From contig VKHL01000064.1 in assembly GCA_015146655.1 (NCBI GenBank), positions 1 to 64,000 on the forward strand: 64,000 nt of DNA, in the 5' to 3' direction. The DNA comes from Ochromonas danica (lineage: Eukaryota > Sar > Chrysophyceae > Chromulinales > Chromulinaceae). A program made the position numbers and the translations under genes. Of this stretch, positions 9,839 to 19,622 are shown piece by piece. The first letter of the stretch is position 1. Each line of letters begins with the position of its first letter. The notes under the pieces were generated by a model. The model saw only the letters and a program-made list of their open reading frames with translations. It was not told the origin of the DNA and ran no database searches.

Positions 9839-11545
9839 ATGTCTACTAAAATGTCTACTGATTTGAATATTAATCGCCCTTCCAGCCGTGTGACACGTGC
9901 TCCAGGTGGTGCTTCTACGATTAGTTTTGGAAGTAAGTTCTGGATAGAATGAGAGAATTCAAAAAAGTATTCGTTGACTGATCAAATCCTGTGTATGGGG
10001 TTATTGTAGGTGAAGAGCCACCAAAGCCTCCTGCCGTTGCTAATAGCCCTGTGAAGCCCAAGCAAGAGACCGTGACCCCTCCTCCAGGTGAACTGCCAAC
10101 CCATTTTGCGTATCTTTGACTTCACACACTCTCACACCCCTCTACCTTTGTCAATATTTTTATGGAATATTAATTCTATAGTTCCTGAGACTCCTGCCAA
10201 GGTTACAAAGGCTGCTGTCAAGGGAAAAGTCGTTGTTTTGGTCGCTGGTAATGTTGAGCCTGATTTCTATGTTGAAGCGGTGGTCAAGGCTTTGGCTGTG
10301 GAAGGTATCAAGGGTGCTGTTGTTTCAAAGATCCCTGATGTTGGTGCCTTGGCTTATGCTGCCCAGACTTTGGCCAAATCTGCCGATGTCGTCATTGCTG
10401 GTGCTATCTTGAGTGACTTTCACGCTGATCAGGTGGCTACCTTGAACAACGCTCTCCTCCAAGCCGGTCTCAACAATAAGCCTATCATCCCTGCTTTTAT
10501 TGCCCGTCCTTCTTTGCTTGAGGCCAAGGTTGCTTTGGCTGATACTGCCAGTGAATGGGCTCAATCTGTCGTTACTGTCCTCTCCTTGAAGAATTTGGAG
10601 ACTGCTCCTGCTCCCGAGGTGGTGATCAAGGAGAAGCCTGTTTTGACTCCTACTGTCACATCTGTGGATACTTTGCTGGACATCTTCCGCGAAAGCCTTC
10701 GTGCTCGCGGTGCTTCCGGTATCTTTGGTCTGTCCCGCAAGTTCAAGATTATTGATGACAACAACAACGGCCAGTTAGATTTGAAGGAATTCACCAAGGC
10801 TATCGGTGAACATGCTCTTGGTTGGTCTGCTGCTCAGATTAAAGCTGTTTTCGACTTCTTCGATAAGGACAAGTCTGGCTCTATTTCTTTTGATGAATTC
10901 CTCGTTGGTGTTCGTGGTGGCCTCAACGAGAGAAGAAAGAATTTGGTTTTGTTGGCCTTTAATATTCTTGACAGCGACAAGTCTGGTATTGTTGAACTCA
11001 ATGATATTCAAGCTAAGTATGATGCCTCCAAGCATCCTGATGTTATTTCTGGCAAGCGTACCAATGATGAAGTGCTCCGCGAATTTTTGGACACCTTCGA
11101 TACCGAAGAGAAGGATGGCAAGGTCACTCCTTCCGAGTTCATTACCTACTATGCTAACGTTTCTTCCTCTATTGACAATGACGACTATTTCGAGTTGATG
11201 ATTCGCAATGCTTGGCATATTTCTGGTGGCGAGGGATGGTGTGCTAACTCCTCCAATCGTCGCGTTCTTGTCACTCATGCTGATGGCCATCAATCTGTTG
11301 AGGAGATTAAGAATGATATTGGAATCAAGGATGATGATAAGGAGGCTATTCTTGCCAACTTGAAGGAGCAAGGTATTGATGTTGATGTGGTTGAGTTGTC
11401 GAATGGCACTAAGATCAAGGCCAATGAGCCTGCTCCCCCTGCTCCTGTTAAGGCTAATCCTCAGGAGACTCCTCTCGGTCGCCCTGCTGCCAGCTTCAAT
11501 CCTCGCAGACAGCCTGGTGGCGTTTCTACCTTCACTCTTGGTTAA
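9839..11545 (+). CDS. RibH-like / calcyphosin-type EF-hand fusion protein
   Basis: Exons 9839-9932, 10010-10087 and 10182-11545 join in phase to 511 residues. Residues 14-31 carry SSRVTRAPGGAST, close to the Jupiter/HN1 motif (SSRVLRPPGGGS), and the C-terminus has a second, related RRQPGGVSTFTLG. At about 65-185 a domain resembles lumazine synthase: KVVVLVAGNVEPDFY, alternating strand/helix pattern, then VVIAGAILSDFHADQV where RibH has its IRG-THYDYV segment. Four EF-hands follow in calcyphosin order, with loops DDNNNGQLDLKE, DKDKSGSISFDE, DSDKSGIVELND and DTEEKDGKVTPSE. A calcium-responsive structural role, perhaps microtubule- or flagellum-linked, is inference. I know of no characterised protein with this arrangement. 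Confidence 0.75.
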
Positions 11546-11826
11546 ATCTCAATCTTTTTGTTGGGTAGCCTGCGGCGAAGAGTGGATACACAAAATGGTG
11601 TCCAATCTTCGACTGTTATTGGCCGGGTTTTGGGAAGTAGTTTGGTGTCTCGACTTTTTATGGTGGATCCTGGTGTACTTCTCTAGACCTTCAGCTTTAT
11701 GGAATGCTGTAATTTAAGACCTTGGACTTTTTCTGTTAGTATCAGGAAGTGCATAACTACAGCATTTAATACATGCTTATCTTAAGAAAGACATTCGCTC
11801 ATTCATATGTAGGCATCTATTGTTTC

Positions 11827-13083
11827 TCATTTATTGGGGTAAAAGAATCCCAGTGCAGGTTTCAAATCATGCTTTCTGTTTTCAATCAGTTGTGCTGAGA
11901 TGTTCAGATCATGCAACTCACTCAAAGCTTCTGCCCATGCTTTCAATCCTGGATCACGACTTGTGGATAAGTTCTCTTGTAACCAAGGCTTATTTCTACC
12001 TGTGAAGTGATAAAACATATCCATTGGCTTCTTTCCATTGCATATTGCCAAACAATTCTTCAGTGGTGTTGAGGAAGGGACATAGTTGGCACCATATTGC
12101 CAACATTTTGTAGTGTCCAATAATGTTACTCTACCTTCATGCAGTACGAAGTGATGCGTACATAAACCTTGATCTAATGAAGCACCGTTAAATGTCCATT
12201 GTTTTACTGGACGATCTTGACCACGAAAGTTGAGAGTGGAAGGAATGGGTGTACCCCAGCCTTTCATCACATCCCATTTTCGCTTTTCATTCACTCGCCA
12301 ACTACCCAGCTTTCTCATTGTTTCGTAATCGAATAGATTAGGGACAGATAGATACCATCCAGAGTTTAATGGAGAAGCTGTGCCGGTATTAAATGTGTTA
12401 GTAGAGAGGTTGAAGAGACAGTCCATGTTGGCACGTGGTAAGACATCACCATCCATGAATTGCACCTTCTCATACCGAGTGAAGCCCCAGGGTAAGATCT
12501 TGAGCAATGCCATCTCATGGAATTCTACCCGACCAGGAGAAGGTCCACTCTTAAGACGTGGTAGGAAGACGATTTGTAATCCATGCTTTACTAATAGCTC
12601 TAGATCAGCAATGATCTCTTTATTTCCTGTTGGTGGTGGTTGACTCTGACCAGAAGTAAATCCTACCAAGACTAAGAAGTCAGCAGTGGATCCTAGTCGT
12701 TCTAAGGCATGCTTCATGAGGATAGCATTATAGAGGAAGCCGCGATAGGATAATGATTCATCAATACCATGTAAGAGAGTGACATAAGCGAAAGGGGAGG
12801 ATTGTTTCCCCACCATCAAGACATCGTCAACCAAGACCTCTTGATTCTCTAAGACAGTCTTACGGGGTGGGGGTTGTTGGCCTATTCTAAGAGAGGATTG
12901 ACTATTACTACTACTGGATGTTGTCGTGGTATGTGATATAATCTTGTCATGACTACTATCTTGTTGATTATTGTTATGATGAATTGATATGGTATGATAA
13001 AGAAGATATAAAGAGATGGCAACGATAATCCATAAGAAGAGAACACATGTTAATAAGAAATAACGTGGTTTACATGGTATCAT
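11827..13083 (-). CDS. glycosyltransferase family 8-like, type II membrane protein
   Basis: A single exon of 418 residues. A membrane anchor at about 9-30 follows a short basic cytosolic tail, then a Ser/Thr/Asn-rich stem to about 95, the layout of Golgi transferases. The catalytic domain begins at FAYVTLLHGID. It carries the metal-binding DxD as FMDGDVLP near 208, and later ASLDQGL and a WQYGANY segment, as in glycogenin/galactinol-synthase-like GT8 enzymes. Donor and acceptor cannot be told from the sequence. It converges with the EF-hand fusion gene. Confidence 0.75.
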   Translation of the reverse strand: MIPCKPRYFLLTCVLFLWIIVAISLYLLYHTISIHHNNNQQDSSHDKIISHTTTTSSSSNSQSSLRIGQQPPPRKTVLENQEVLVDDVLMVGKQSSPFAYVTLLHGIDESLSYRGFLYNAILMKHALERLGSTADFLVLVGFTSGQSQPPPTGNKEIIADLELLVKHGLQIVFLPRLKSGPSPGRVEFHEMALLKILPWGFTRYEKVQFMDGDVLPRANMDCLFNLSTNTFNTGTASPLNSGWYLSVPNLFDYETMRKLGSWRVNEKRKWDVMKGWGTPIPSTLNFRGQDRPVKQWTFNGASLDQGLCTHHFVLHEGRVTLLDTTKCWQYGANYVPSSTPLKNCLAICNGKKPMDMFYHFTGRNKPWLQENLSTSRDPGLKAWAEALSELHDLNISAQLIENRKHDLKPALGFFYPNK

Positions 13084-13402
13084 TTTCTATCTAATCTACT
13101 TTTCTCTCTAGTCCTACTAATCTCAATCTTATTTAATTGTTGTTTCTGTTTCAGGCACGATGATGATGACAAGCAGGGAAGGTTGACAAATAAGGTTAAA
13201 ACTCGTAATTTATGGTTAGAGAAGTCGTAGATGTATCACAGCGGCGGGCAAGAAGTGCGGAAACCTGGGAAATGCAACAAATACAATAGAGAGCTATCAG
13301 AATCTATTCTACTAATAACCACTTTGTTATTGGCTCCCTATATCGTTCTCTTTACACTATCCTTGCAAGACCACAAGTTCAAAGTCACTCACTTCTATTA
13401 TC

Positions 13403-14002
13403 ATGGCGACAGATCGAGTTGATAAGTTCTTAGAAGATCAAAATAAAGCTTTGCTATCTTCCTCTACATCCAAGATAATCCCAGAGATTGAGAAGTTACG
13501 ATCATGGTTACAAAAGCATCAAAACGAATCTCTACCTGATGCTGCCAAAGGTAAATTACTGACTATCCTAGAGAAATACAATCGTGCACAAGGTTACTTT
13601 GCTGCGATAAGATCTAATGTACAGAATCTCTTCAATGATTACTTACAAATGCCAGAAGGAAAACTTGTCAATGCAAAGAATAAAAGCAAAGTATTAATAT
13701 GGAGTCAGAACATGACAGATGATGATAATGATCAAGAAGAAGGGAAGGAAAAGGAGGTTATTAGACAAGAAACCTTGTCCCAATGGACTGTTGAGTCAAT
13801 AGATAAGAAGAAGAAGACACTGACCTTATTGAATGTAGAGAATCCAGATTTGTGGAAAGAAGATTGGAAAGCTGCTGTTAATCTGCAGGAAATGTGGGGT
13901 AGTATTGAAGCAATGATGGTTGAGGTTGACGACAAGGGTGCCGTTATGATAGAATTAAATGATAACACAGGGGAGATTGTCTCGTTATCTCATTTAACTT
14001 AA
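13403..14002 (+). CDS. conserved-looking protein of unknown function
   Basis: A single-exon frame of 199 residues starts at an ATG preceded by TCATC. It is hydrophilic. The first 90 residues are predicted helical (EIEKLRSWLQKHQ, GKLLTILEKYNRAQGYF). An acidic stretch (DDDNDQEEGKEKE) follows, then an alternating beta-like C-terminal part (SQWTVESIDKKKKTLTLLNVE, VMIELNDNTGEIVSL). There is no signal peptide or membrane segment. I do not recognise the family. Length, clean start and stop, and spacing 320 bp from the divergent GT8 gene support a real gene. Confidence 0.6.
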   Translation: MATDRVDKFLEDQNKALLSSSTSKIIPEIEKLRSWLQKHQNESLPDAAKGKLLTILEKYNRAQGYFAAIRSNVQNLFNDYLQMPEGKLVNAKNKSKVLIWSQNMTDDDNDQEEGKEKEVIRQETLSQWTVESIDKKKKTLTLLNVENPDLWKEDWKAAVNLQEMWGSIEAMMVEVDDKGAVMIELNDNTGEIVSLSHLT

Positions 14003-14390
14003 ATCCAATCGCGACTATTTCCCTTCCATTCAATAGTTGTTTAGTAGTAGTAGTAGTTGTTGTTGTTCTTGTGTTTGCGTCGTTAGGCTCTGATAGATCC
14101 ATTCTCAATCAATGTGTGCTTGCTTCGTGGTCTCGTAGGATTTAGGATATAACATGATTATCAACACGTTGTTTCACATCGTACTGTGTTATGCTGTTCA
14201 AGCAACTGTCGAGGCGTTTCTTCTAAAACTCTCTAATTGAGGTTTAAAAGTCGTGTTTACTTAGTTTTCGCCCTGGCTCTGTTCCTTGTGCTGTTGTTGT
14301 TTGACAACCACAGTGATGAGATCAAATTACATCCTCTAATAATATATATAATAACTGTAGAAATAGAAGAAGAAGAAGAAGAAGAAGAGT
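14003..14390. other. intergenic region with TAG, TTG and GAA triplet runs
   Basis: About 390 bp. It contains TAG/TTG triplet runs at 14043-14069 and a GAA run at 14366-14388 directly before the sulfotransferase start. No gene is seen. Confidence 0.6.
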
Positions 14391-15683
14391 ATGATGAAGA
14401 AGAAAGGCAGTGATTCTTCTTCTTCTCTATGGAATCTTTCTCCATCTTCTTATTTCTATATTGGTCTATTTCTTGTGCTTGGCTACTGCTTTATCCTCTT
14501 CTCCCTTCTCTTTGGATCAGATGGTTCTGTTTCTTCACCAAGTGATGAGTTAATTGCTTTACGAATGCAATTAGAACGTGCTAGTAAGTCATTAATGGAA
14601 AGTCAACAAACGATTCGTGAATTACAATCTTCTCAGAATATCATCAACAATAATAATAACAATAACAACAATAATTCCCCGCCACGTCTTCGCTCTGTCG
14701 CTGGTTCAACTGTGACTAGTAATGCATTATCAAATCCAAACAATAACGCAGTGGTTCTGGCTCGCAGCAGTGGTAGTGATGGTAGTCATAGTCCACCATC
14801 TGTACGACCAGGTGTCATTGTCTTAGGCATGCATCGCTCAGGCACTTCTCTCTTAGGTGGATTATTAAATAAAATGGGTTTAGAAACAGGTGGTCCATTA
14901 ATTCAACCTGCACCTGATAATCCAAAAGGTTTCTTTGAACGTATTGATATTGTCTTACAAGATGATACCATCATGGCCAATCAAAATGTTCATTATTCTC
15001 ATAATACTTATAAATATGATGCATTAAGAGGATTACAAGATGTCTTAAGACAACGTGATACTAAATGGTTTGCGGAAGGTGAACGTGGATTAGCATTTCT
15101 AAATAATCCAGATAACTACCCATGGATGTTAAAAGATCCTAGATTATGTATTACTATACGAACATGGTTACCTTTATTAAACTTTGTTCCTGCAGTTGTC
15201 TTTACTTATCGCCATCCTTTAGATGTTGCTATGTCTATGAATAAACGAGGATTTGAACATTTCAAAGTGAATAAAGGATTACGTATCTGGTATGTTTATA
15301 ATCGAAGAGCTATTGAACAATCAAACGATCTTTGTCGTGTGATCACATCCCATCGGAAAACAATGCAACAACCAGAGATTGAATTAAAACGTATCTATGA
15401 AGAATTGAAAACCAATTGTGGGGTACCTGTTCCTCATGCATTAGAACGAAATGAGATTGCATCCTTTGTGGATATTAACTTACAACATGGGCGTTCTTCT
15501 CTTACACCTGAATCCGTTTGTAAAGAAGATCTTGCAAATTTGAAACCACCGGATAGTTGGCAAACAACAGATGCAGATCATATGGCACTATATCGTGAAT
15601 GTATTCGTGCTTATTGTGCCATGGAAGATGGCTCTGCCTTTTCTCCTTCTTTTCAATGGAATACGAAGATTCGAGATGATTAG
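14391..15683 (+). CDS. sulfotransferase-family type II membrane protein
   Basis: A single exon of 430 residues. A membrane span at about 21-42 (YIGLFLVLGYCFILFSLLF) anchors a luminal domain through an Asn-rich linker (residues about 85-98). The PAPS 5'-phosphosulfate loop is GMHRSGTS near 146, the usual G-x-x-R-S-G-T-S form. The 3'-phosphate region appears as WMLKDPRLC followed by FTYRHPLDVAMSM. A Golgi carbohydrate or protein sulfotransferase is expected; the substrate cannot be assigned. The first two codons are both Met, and either could be the start. Confidence 0.8.
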   Translation: MMKKKGSDSSSSLWNLSPSSYFYIGLFLVLGYCFILFSLLFGSDGSVSSPSDELIALRMQLERASKSLMESQQTIRELQSSQNIINNNNNNNNNNSPPRLRSVAGSTVTSNALSNPNNNAVVLARSSGSDGSHSPPSVRPGVIVLGMHRSGTSLLGGLLNKMGLETGGPLIQPAPDNPKGFFERIDIVLQDDTIMANQNVHYSHNTYKYDALRGLQDVLRQRDTKWFAEGERGLAFLNNPDNYPWMLKDPRLCITIRTWLPLLNFVPAVVFTYRHPLDVAMSMNKRGFEHFKVNKGLRIWYVYNRRAIEQSNDLCRVITSHRKTMQQPEIELKRIYEELKTNCGVPVPHALERNEIASFVDINLQHGRSSLTPESVCKEDLANLKPPDSWQTTDADHMALYRECIRAYCAMEDGSAFSPSFQWNTKIRDD

Positions 15684-16123
15684 AGTCTGTTTTAGTGATG
15701 CTGCGGTATGTGATTCAAGCGGGGAGTGTGTAAAGAAAGGAATGTGCTGTTGGGTAGGTAGATGAGTTTGCGAGGTGTATGATATGGCCTTTAGGGGATA
15801 GCTTTGGCGTCAATGGTTGACAACAGTGCTAGTTAACAGTCTACTGTATGCTATTTTGTAGCTGTTGGTCTTGCCAAACTGTGTGTTGGGGAGATAAGAG
15901 GGACACCGTTTACACTATGATCCTCTCTCTCTCTCTAGTGCAATAAGAAATGAAAATAGAGAGGATAGTCAGTCAACTTAATTAACAATTAATTCCATTC
16001 TCTTCTCTTCCCCCTCTCTGTGTGTTGGCTAGGATAGGTTAGGTTAGGCCAGGTTGGGGTATGTATGGTGTTGTTATCTTATCGTGTTGTTACAATAAGA
16101 GACAAGAAAGACATTCACTTCCA
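15684..16123. other. intergenic region, convergent genes
   Basis: About 440 bp between the sulfotransferase and EMC6 stops. It holds a short CT run at about 15922-15937 and a GGTTAGG-type run at about 16030-16055. No gene is seen. Confidence 0.6.
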
Positions 16124-16498
16124 CTAATATATATGAACCATAGTATAAGCAAAAGTCCAAAAGAAGATAAAAGTTAATGCTTGATTTTGTAAACCTAACA
16201 TTGCCAATGAGAGGAATGACTGATTGCTGTACTTCTTCATCGACAACTTCATACGAAATATCCACAAGGCAAGTGTGGAAATAACTGCATTTACTAAGAG
16301 AAGAACTAAACCCCATTTCCCTGTCAATCCTAATATTCCCGCAATACTACCAGCTGCCATATAAAGCACAATTTGGAATAATTCCATTTGTTTCATATTA
16401 AAGATCATTGCATCAGTTAGAACAATATTTTCAGAATGGAAAGGATTGGAATCACGAGGATCATCCATAGGATTAGAAAGGGATTGACTTGGATCCAT
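16124..16498 (-). CDS. EMC6: ER membrane protein complex subunit 6
   Basis: 124 residues, close to the 110 of human EMC6. The EMC inserts tail-anchored and multispan proteins into the ER membrane. Landmarks: AAGSIAGILGLTG in the first hydrophobic segment, two further spans and the C-terminal FWTFAYTMVHIY, which matches the family end FWTFLYGMVHVY. The first 40 residues are hydrophilic and cytosolic. A single exon with an ATG start. Confidence 0.92.
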   Translation of the reverse strand: MDPSQSLSNPMDDPRDSNPFHSENIVLTDAMIFNMKQMELFQIVLYMAAGSIAGILGLTGKWGLVLLLVNAVISTLALWIFRMKLSMKKYSNQSFLSLAMLGLQNQALTFIFFWTFAYTMVHIY

Positions 16499-17082
16499 GA
16501 TAATGATACAGTGCTGTGATAGGTTGTTAGTTGTTAGTCTTCTATTTCTTCTCTTTCTTCGTCTGTCGTCTCAACGCAAGACACCCACAGAGGGGTAACT
16601 AACTCACATTTCTCTCTTACGAAAGTTCAGTTTTCAGAAGTAAACCTCCAAGAACGTGATGTGTGGCATTTTCCCCTTCCCTACATCTGCATGAGCATTC
16701 TGTATTGGTGATGTCTTATGGGTTAACCTGAGTTATTGTTGTTATTGTTATTATTACTATTGTTGATTTTTTTCATCTGAACCGTCCCTATGACATGATT
16801 TTATATTAATTAATATATGAGTTAATATCATGATATGAGTTTAATTTACATCTGATTTAGACCGTCAGTACTAGACTACCAAAGGTCTCTTCAAATAAAC
16901 CCAATGGCGGGACATGAAATGTTAGTTTTGTCAGAGTCAGGTCTATCTTAGTCAACATAAAAATCCGTCATCGGCTAAACAAAGAAAGCCATCAAATAAA
17001 ACAGGGTGACGTTTGGCAAATAGGGTTAGGGTACATATGTGGCGCATATGAAGAACAACGGGCAAATCGTGCGGTCACTTTC
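16499..17082. other. intergenic region
   Basis: About 580 bp between EMC6 and the next gene on the same strand. AT-rich with TAAT-type repeats at 16800-16850 and one two-unit TAGGG stretch near 17023-17032, too short to be telomeric. No gene is seen. Confidence 0.55.
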
Positions 17083-18024
17083 CTAATCATCATTAGTGAG
17101 GTCAACGACACTTCCATCAATAGTAGCCGTAAGATCCACGGCATCGATGCCATGGCGCTTCTTTGGGGTAATATTTTGTGCCTCATCTTTGATGTTGCCA
17201 AGTGAGGGTTTCTCTCTTTTGACAAGCAACGATGAAGGAGATCTTTTGGAGGAGAAGGTCGACGAAGGAGAAAGGGAAGAAGGATCAAAGGCATTGGAGC
17301 AGATAGACGGAGTGCCACCACTGCTGATGTTGCGCAGGATATTGATAACTAGCGGACAATGATAGTAACTGCGTATAGTCTGTATATTCATGATGTTTTC
17401 TAAACTTTTTCCAAAGATTGGCTTATTCTCCACTATGCGACCACCACCTGTAAATAAGCTTGGGGTTTTCCAGAATTTCTTCTTTTCATCGACACTCAAG
17501 CGCTTTTCCTGGTGCTGCTGCTGCTGCCTGTTTTGCTGAAGGGAATCGACAACCACCAAATCCGCACGGAAGATGTTCACTTGAAAACTGCCGGCATCCT
17601 TTAAGCTGTTTTCTTCTTCTGCTTCTTTTTCCATACCAGGGTCTTTCTCAACTCGTTGAACATCAGCGAACTGGAAGTAGATTCTCTTGTCACCTTTGTG
17701 AAAGTGGCAGAAGCGCGCACTCAAAGTGTTTCTCGCGACAGAATGAGTCATCAGCACAGAAGAACCCGTGCATTTGCCGTCGATTTTGAGGGTTGCATAT
17801 AGGTTCGGTGCTTTAACTTCCAGCAAATGCTCAGGTTGAATGAAGACCTCCGCTTCATATTCCATGTTAGGAAATGCATGAAAGAAAGTTTTACCGTCCA
17901 CGACAGTCTCTTTCAGACAATTATGAGGCTGACCTGAAGGATAGACTTTTAATTCAAAGCTTCCTTCTCTCATTTCCCCAAATTGAAGAATCAAGTGACA
18001 GTCTGTCGGTCGGTCTGTCGACAA
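17083..18024 (-). CDS. unknown protein with C-terminal SUMO-interacting motifs
   Basis: A single exon of 313 residues. The first 150 form a beta-rich, globular-looking domain (SFELKVYPSGQ, MEYEAEVFIQPEHLLEVKAP, KRIYFQFADVQ), faintly like the DUF7918 domain of fungal and plant nuclear proteins; this match is weak. A Gln-rich linker and a Ser/Lys/Pro-rich basic region follow. The C-terminus has two motifs of SUMO-interacting type, VDLT and VVDLTNDD, the second with trailing acids. A SUMO-linked nuclear role is inference. Confidence 0.65.
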   Translation of the reverse strand: MSTDRPTDCHLILQFGEMREGSFELKVYPSGQPHNCLKETVVDGKTFFHAFPNMEYEAEVFIQPEHLLEVKAPNLYATLKIDGKCTGSSVLMTHSVARNTLSARFCHFHKGDKRIYFQFADVQRVEKDPGMEKEAEEENSLKDAGSFQVNIFRADLVVVDSLQQNRQQQQHQEKRLSVDEKKKFWKTPSLFTGGGRIVENKPIFGKSLENIMNIQTIRSYYHCPLVINILRNISSGGTPSICSNAFDPSSLSPSSTFSSKRSPSSLLVKREKPSLGNIKDEAQNITPKKRHGIDAVDLTATIDGSVVDLTNDD

Positions 18025-18789
18025 TCAGTCGATCGTACCACAGACAACAGTCACAACCGAAAACACCAAAACCCCGAAAGCAGGATTTTTGTGAGAGACA
18101 TGCGGTGTAAATCTGGGACTATTCTTCTTCTTGATCGCTCTAGTCTAGTCAGTCTATTGTGAGAAAGACGATTGCATCTGCTTCATATCGAAGCACAATA
18201 TATATCTGTTCGGTGATTAAATATACAGTGGAGCCGAAAGGTGGCCAGTCACCTTTGTCCATGTCTTTGTATACGAATGCCCACAAACAACGATTCTGAA
18301 GCTTGCATGCCATTTTACTCATCTGAAATGTGTCGTGTTCAGGTATGAGGTGTGCCAAAGAATAGTTTATCAGTCATTATTTTTACAATCCAATCACCTT
18401 CTTGTCGACAAACCAATATCACCGCATGCTATTGAAAACTGTACTCATGACACAAACCATCCTTAAAGCGACGTACAAACCCTTGAGATCATTCTCGTAC
18501 AAAATAATCACCAACAAATTAATTGTTGTAACAAGCTACGAAAACCACGAAATCATCAGAACTACTACAAGCTCATTAACAACTCTCGCAATCAAAGACA
18601 ACAACCAAATATTTTCGGTGGCTATATCCCATGAAAACTGAAAAGATAAACAAAACAATAAACACAATGCTTTAACTGGCAAAGCTCTCGCTACTCTTCA
18701 TCATCGTCTGGCCATAGTGCCAAAACAATTCAAACACACCTGAGCCAAACAATCAGACCAGAAACCACGACCACCAAGCGATTCTAAGA
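18025..18789. other. intergenic region
   Basis: About 765 bp. Short frames at 18149-18358 (-) and 18402-18641 (+) have no recognisable domain, and the second is Asn/Thr-rich low complexity. The right end, from about 18690, resembles on the - strand the sequence downstream of the hybrid kinase at about 22250-22410, so it belongs to the kinase duplication. Confidence 0.5.
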
Positions 18790-19150
18790 CGAAAGAGCAA
18801 TCATAGTAATTATCATGCCAATACCCATTCATTCCTTATCGCTGTTATGATGTTCTCGCAACTTCTCGTAAGTTCCATAATACAGTTCGATCACTGGCAT
18901 CTGAAGGTCCATCCACGCTACATCGAACAGAGAGCCACCTGATGCTAGTCTCTCCAAAACATCAATGCAACATCGCCATTCTCTTCTGTCATTATATGAT
19001 GGTCTAACTGACGTAACATCATCGATATCATCTTCACGATTGTCGGCCACCAAAATATTTAGAAGGACTGATCCGCACTGCAGGACCAAAAGCCATCCAG
19101 GAACTTTCCTTAGAGAAGCATACCACCGACCCCAGTGATTCATAATAGGA
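18790..19150 (-). pseudogene. collapsed paralogue of the hybrid histidine kinase
   Basis: A 104-codon frame (18829-19143) joins three distant parts of the neighbouring kinase: its N-terminus (MN..WGR.YA.LRK against MNQF..WGRRYAALRK), the receiver core (ERLASGGSLFDVAWMDLQMPV) and the last residues (YGTYEKLREHHNS). At DNA level the receiver part is nearly identical to 21816-21875. Everything between, including the histidine phosphoacceptor, ATPase domain and receiver C-terminal half with its lysine, is gone. The copy lies head-to-head with the parent, about 480 bp away, and homology runs past the stop into the 3' flank. Confidence 0.88.
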
Positions 19151-19622
19151 GATAATTGCTATCTCTAGCAGATGTTCAATGGGTTGCAGAGGTCAGAGAC
19201 AAGAAGCACTGGAGTAGATGGCCAAATCTGTGAAATAGATAACATCTGGGAAGATACGACTACAACAGCTTTCTCCAATTAAGATGATCCTCTGTAGGCG
19301 AAGTAACCAAAAGAGTAGCGAGAAAATTCATTTGATTCATTCAATCATTCGACAAATCCCCGCGAAACAGTTTTCCCAGATTTGAACACAATTTCGGATT
19401 TCGTACGTACGTGTTCTGTGTCTGTGTTCTGATTTCTGTGTGCCTCCCAGACAGCAGAGAGAGTACAGCAGAGTGGCGCACAGCACACCCTCACTTTGAC
19501 GCTGTCAGATCAGAGATTGACGTGATGAGTCTGACTGTCTGCGTTTTCTCTTCCACCAAGTCAATTCCAAATCAATTCCAAATATCATTTCTCTTTTCTG
19601 ATCTTTTCTCGCTTCTCTTATT
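19151..19622. other. region between the two kinase copies
   Basis: About 470 bp between the divergent pseudogene and the intact kinase. It includes the palindrome CGTACGTACG near 19400. Probably the kinase promoter; no gene is seen. Confidence 0.55.

Noticed and set aside
17015-17040. TAGGGTTAGGG as an interstitial telomere repeat
   Set aside because: Only about two units; expected by chance in AT-rich spacer.
18149-18358. 69-codon frame on the - strand as a gene
   Set aside because: No recognisable domain, no clear promoter spacing, and it lies in the diverged spacer next to the kinase pseudogene.
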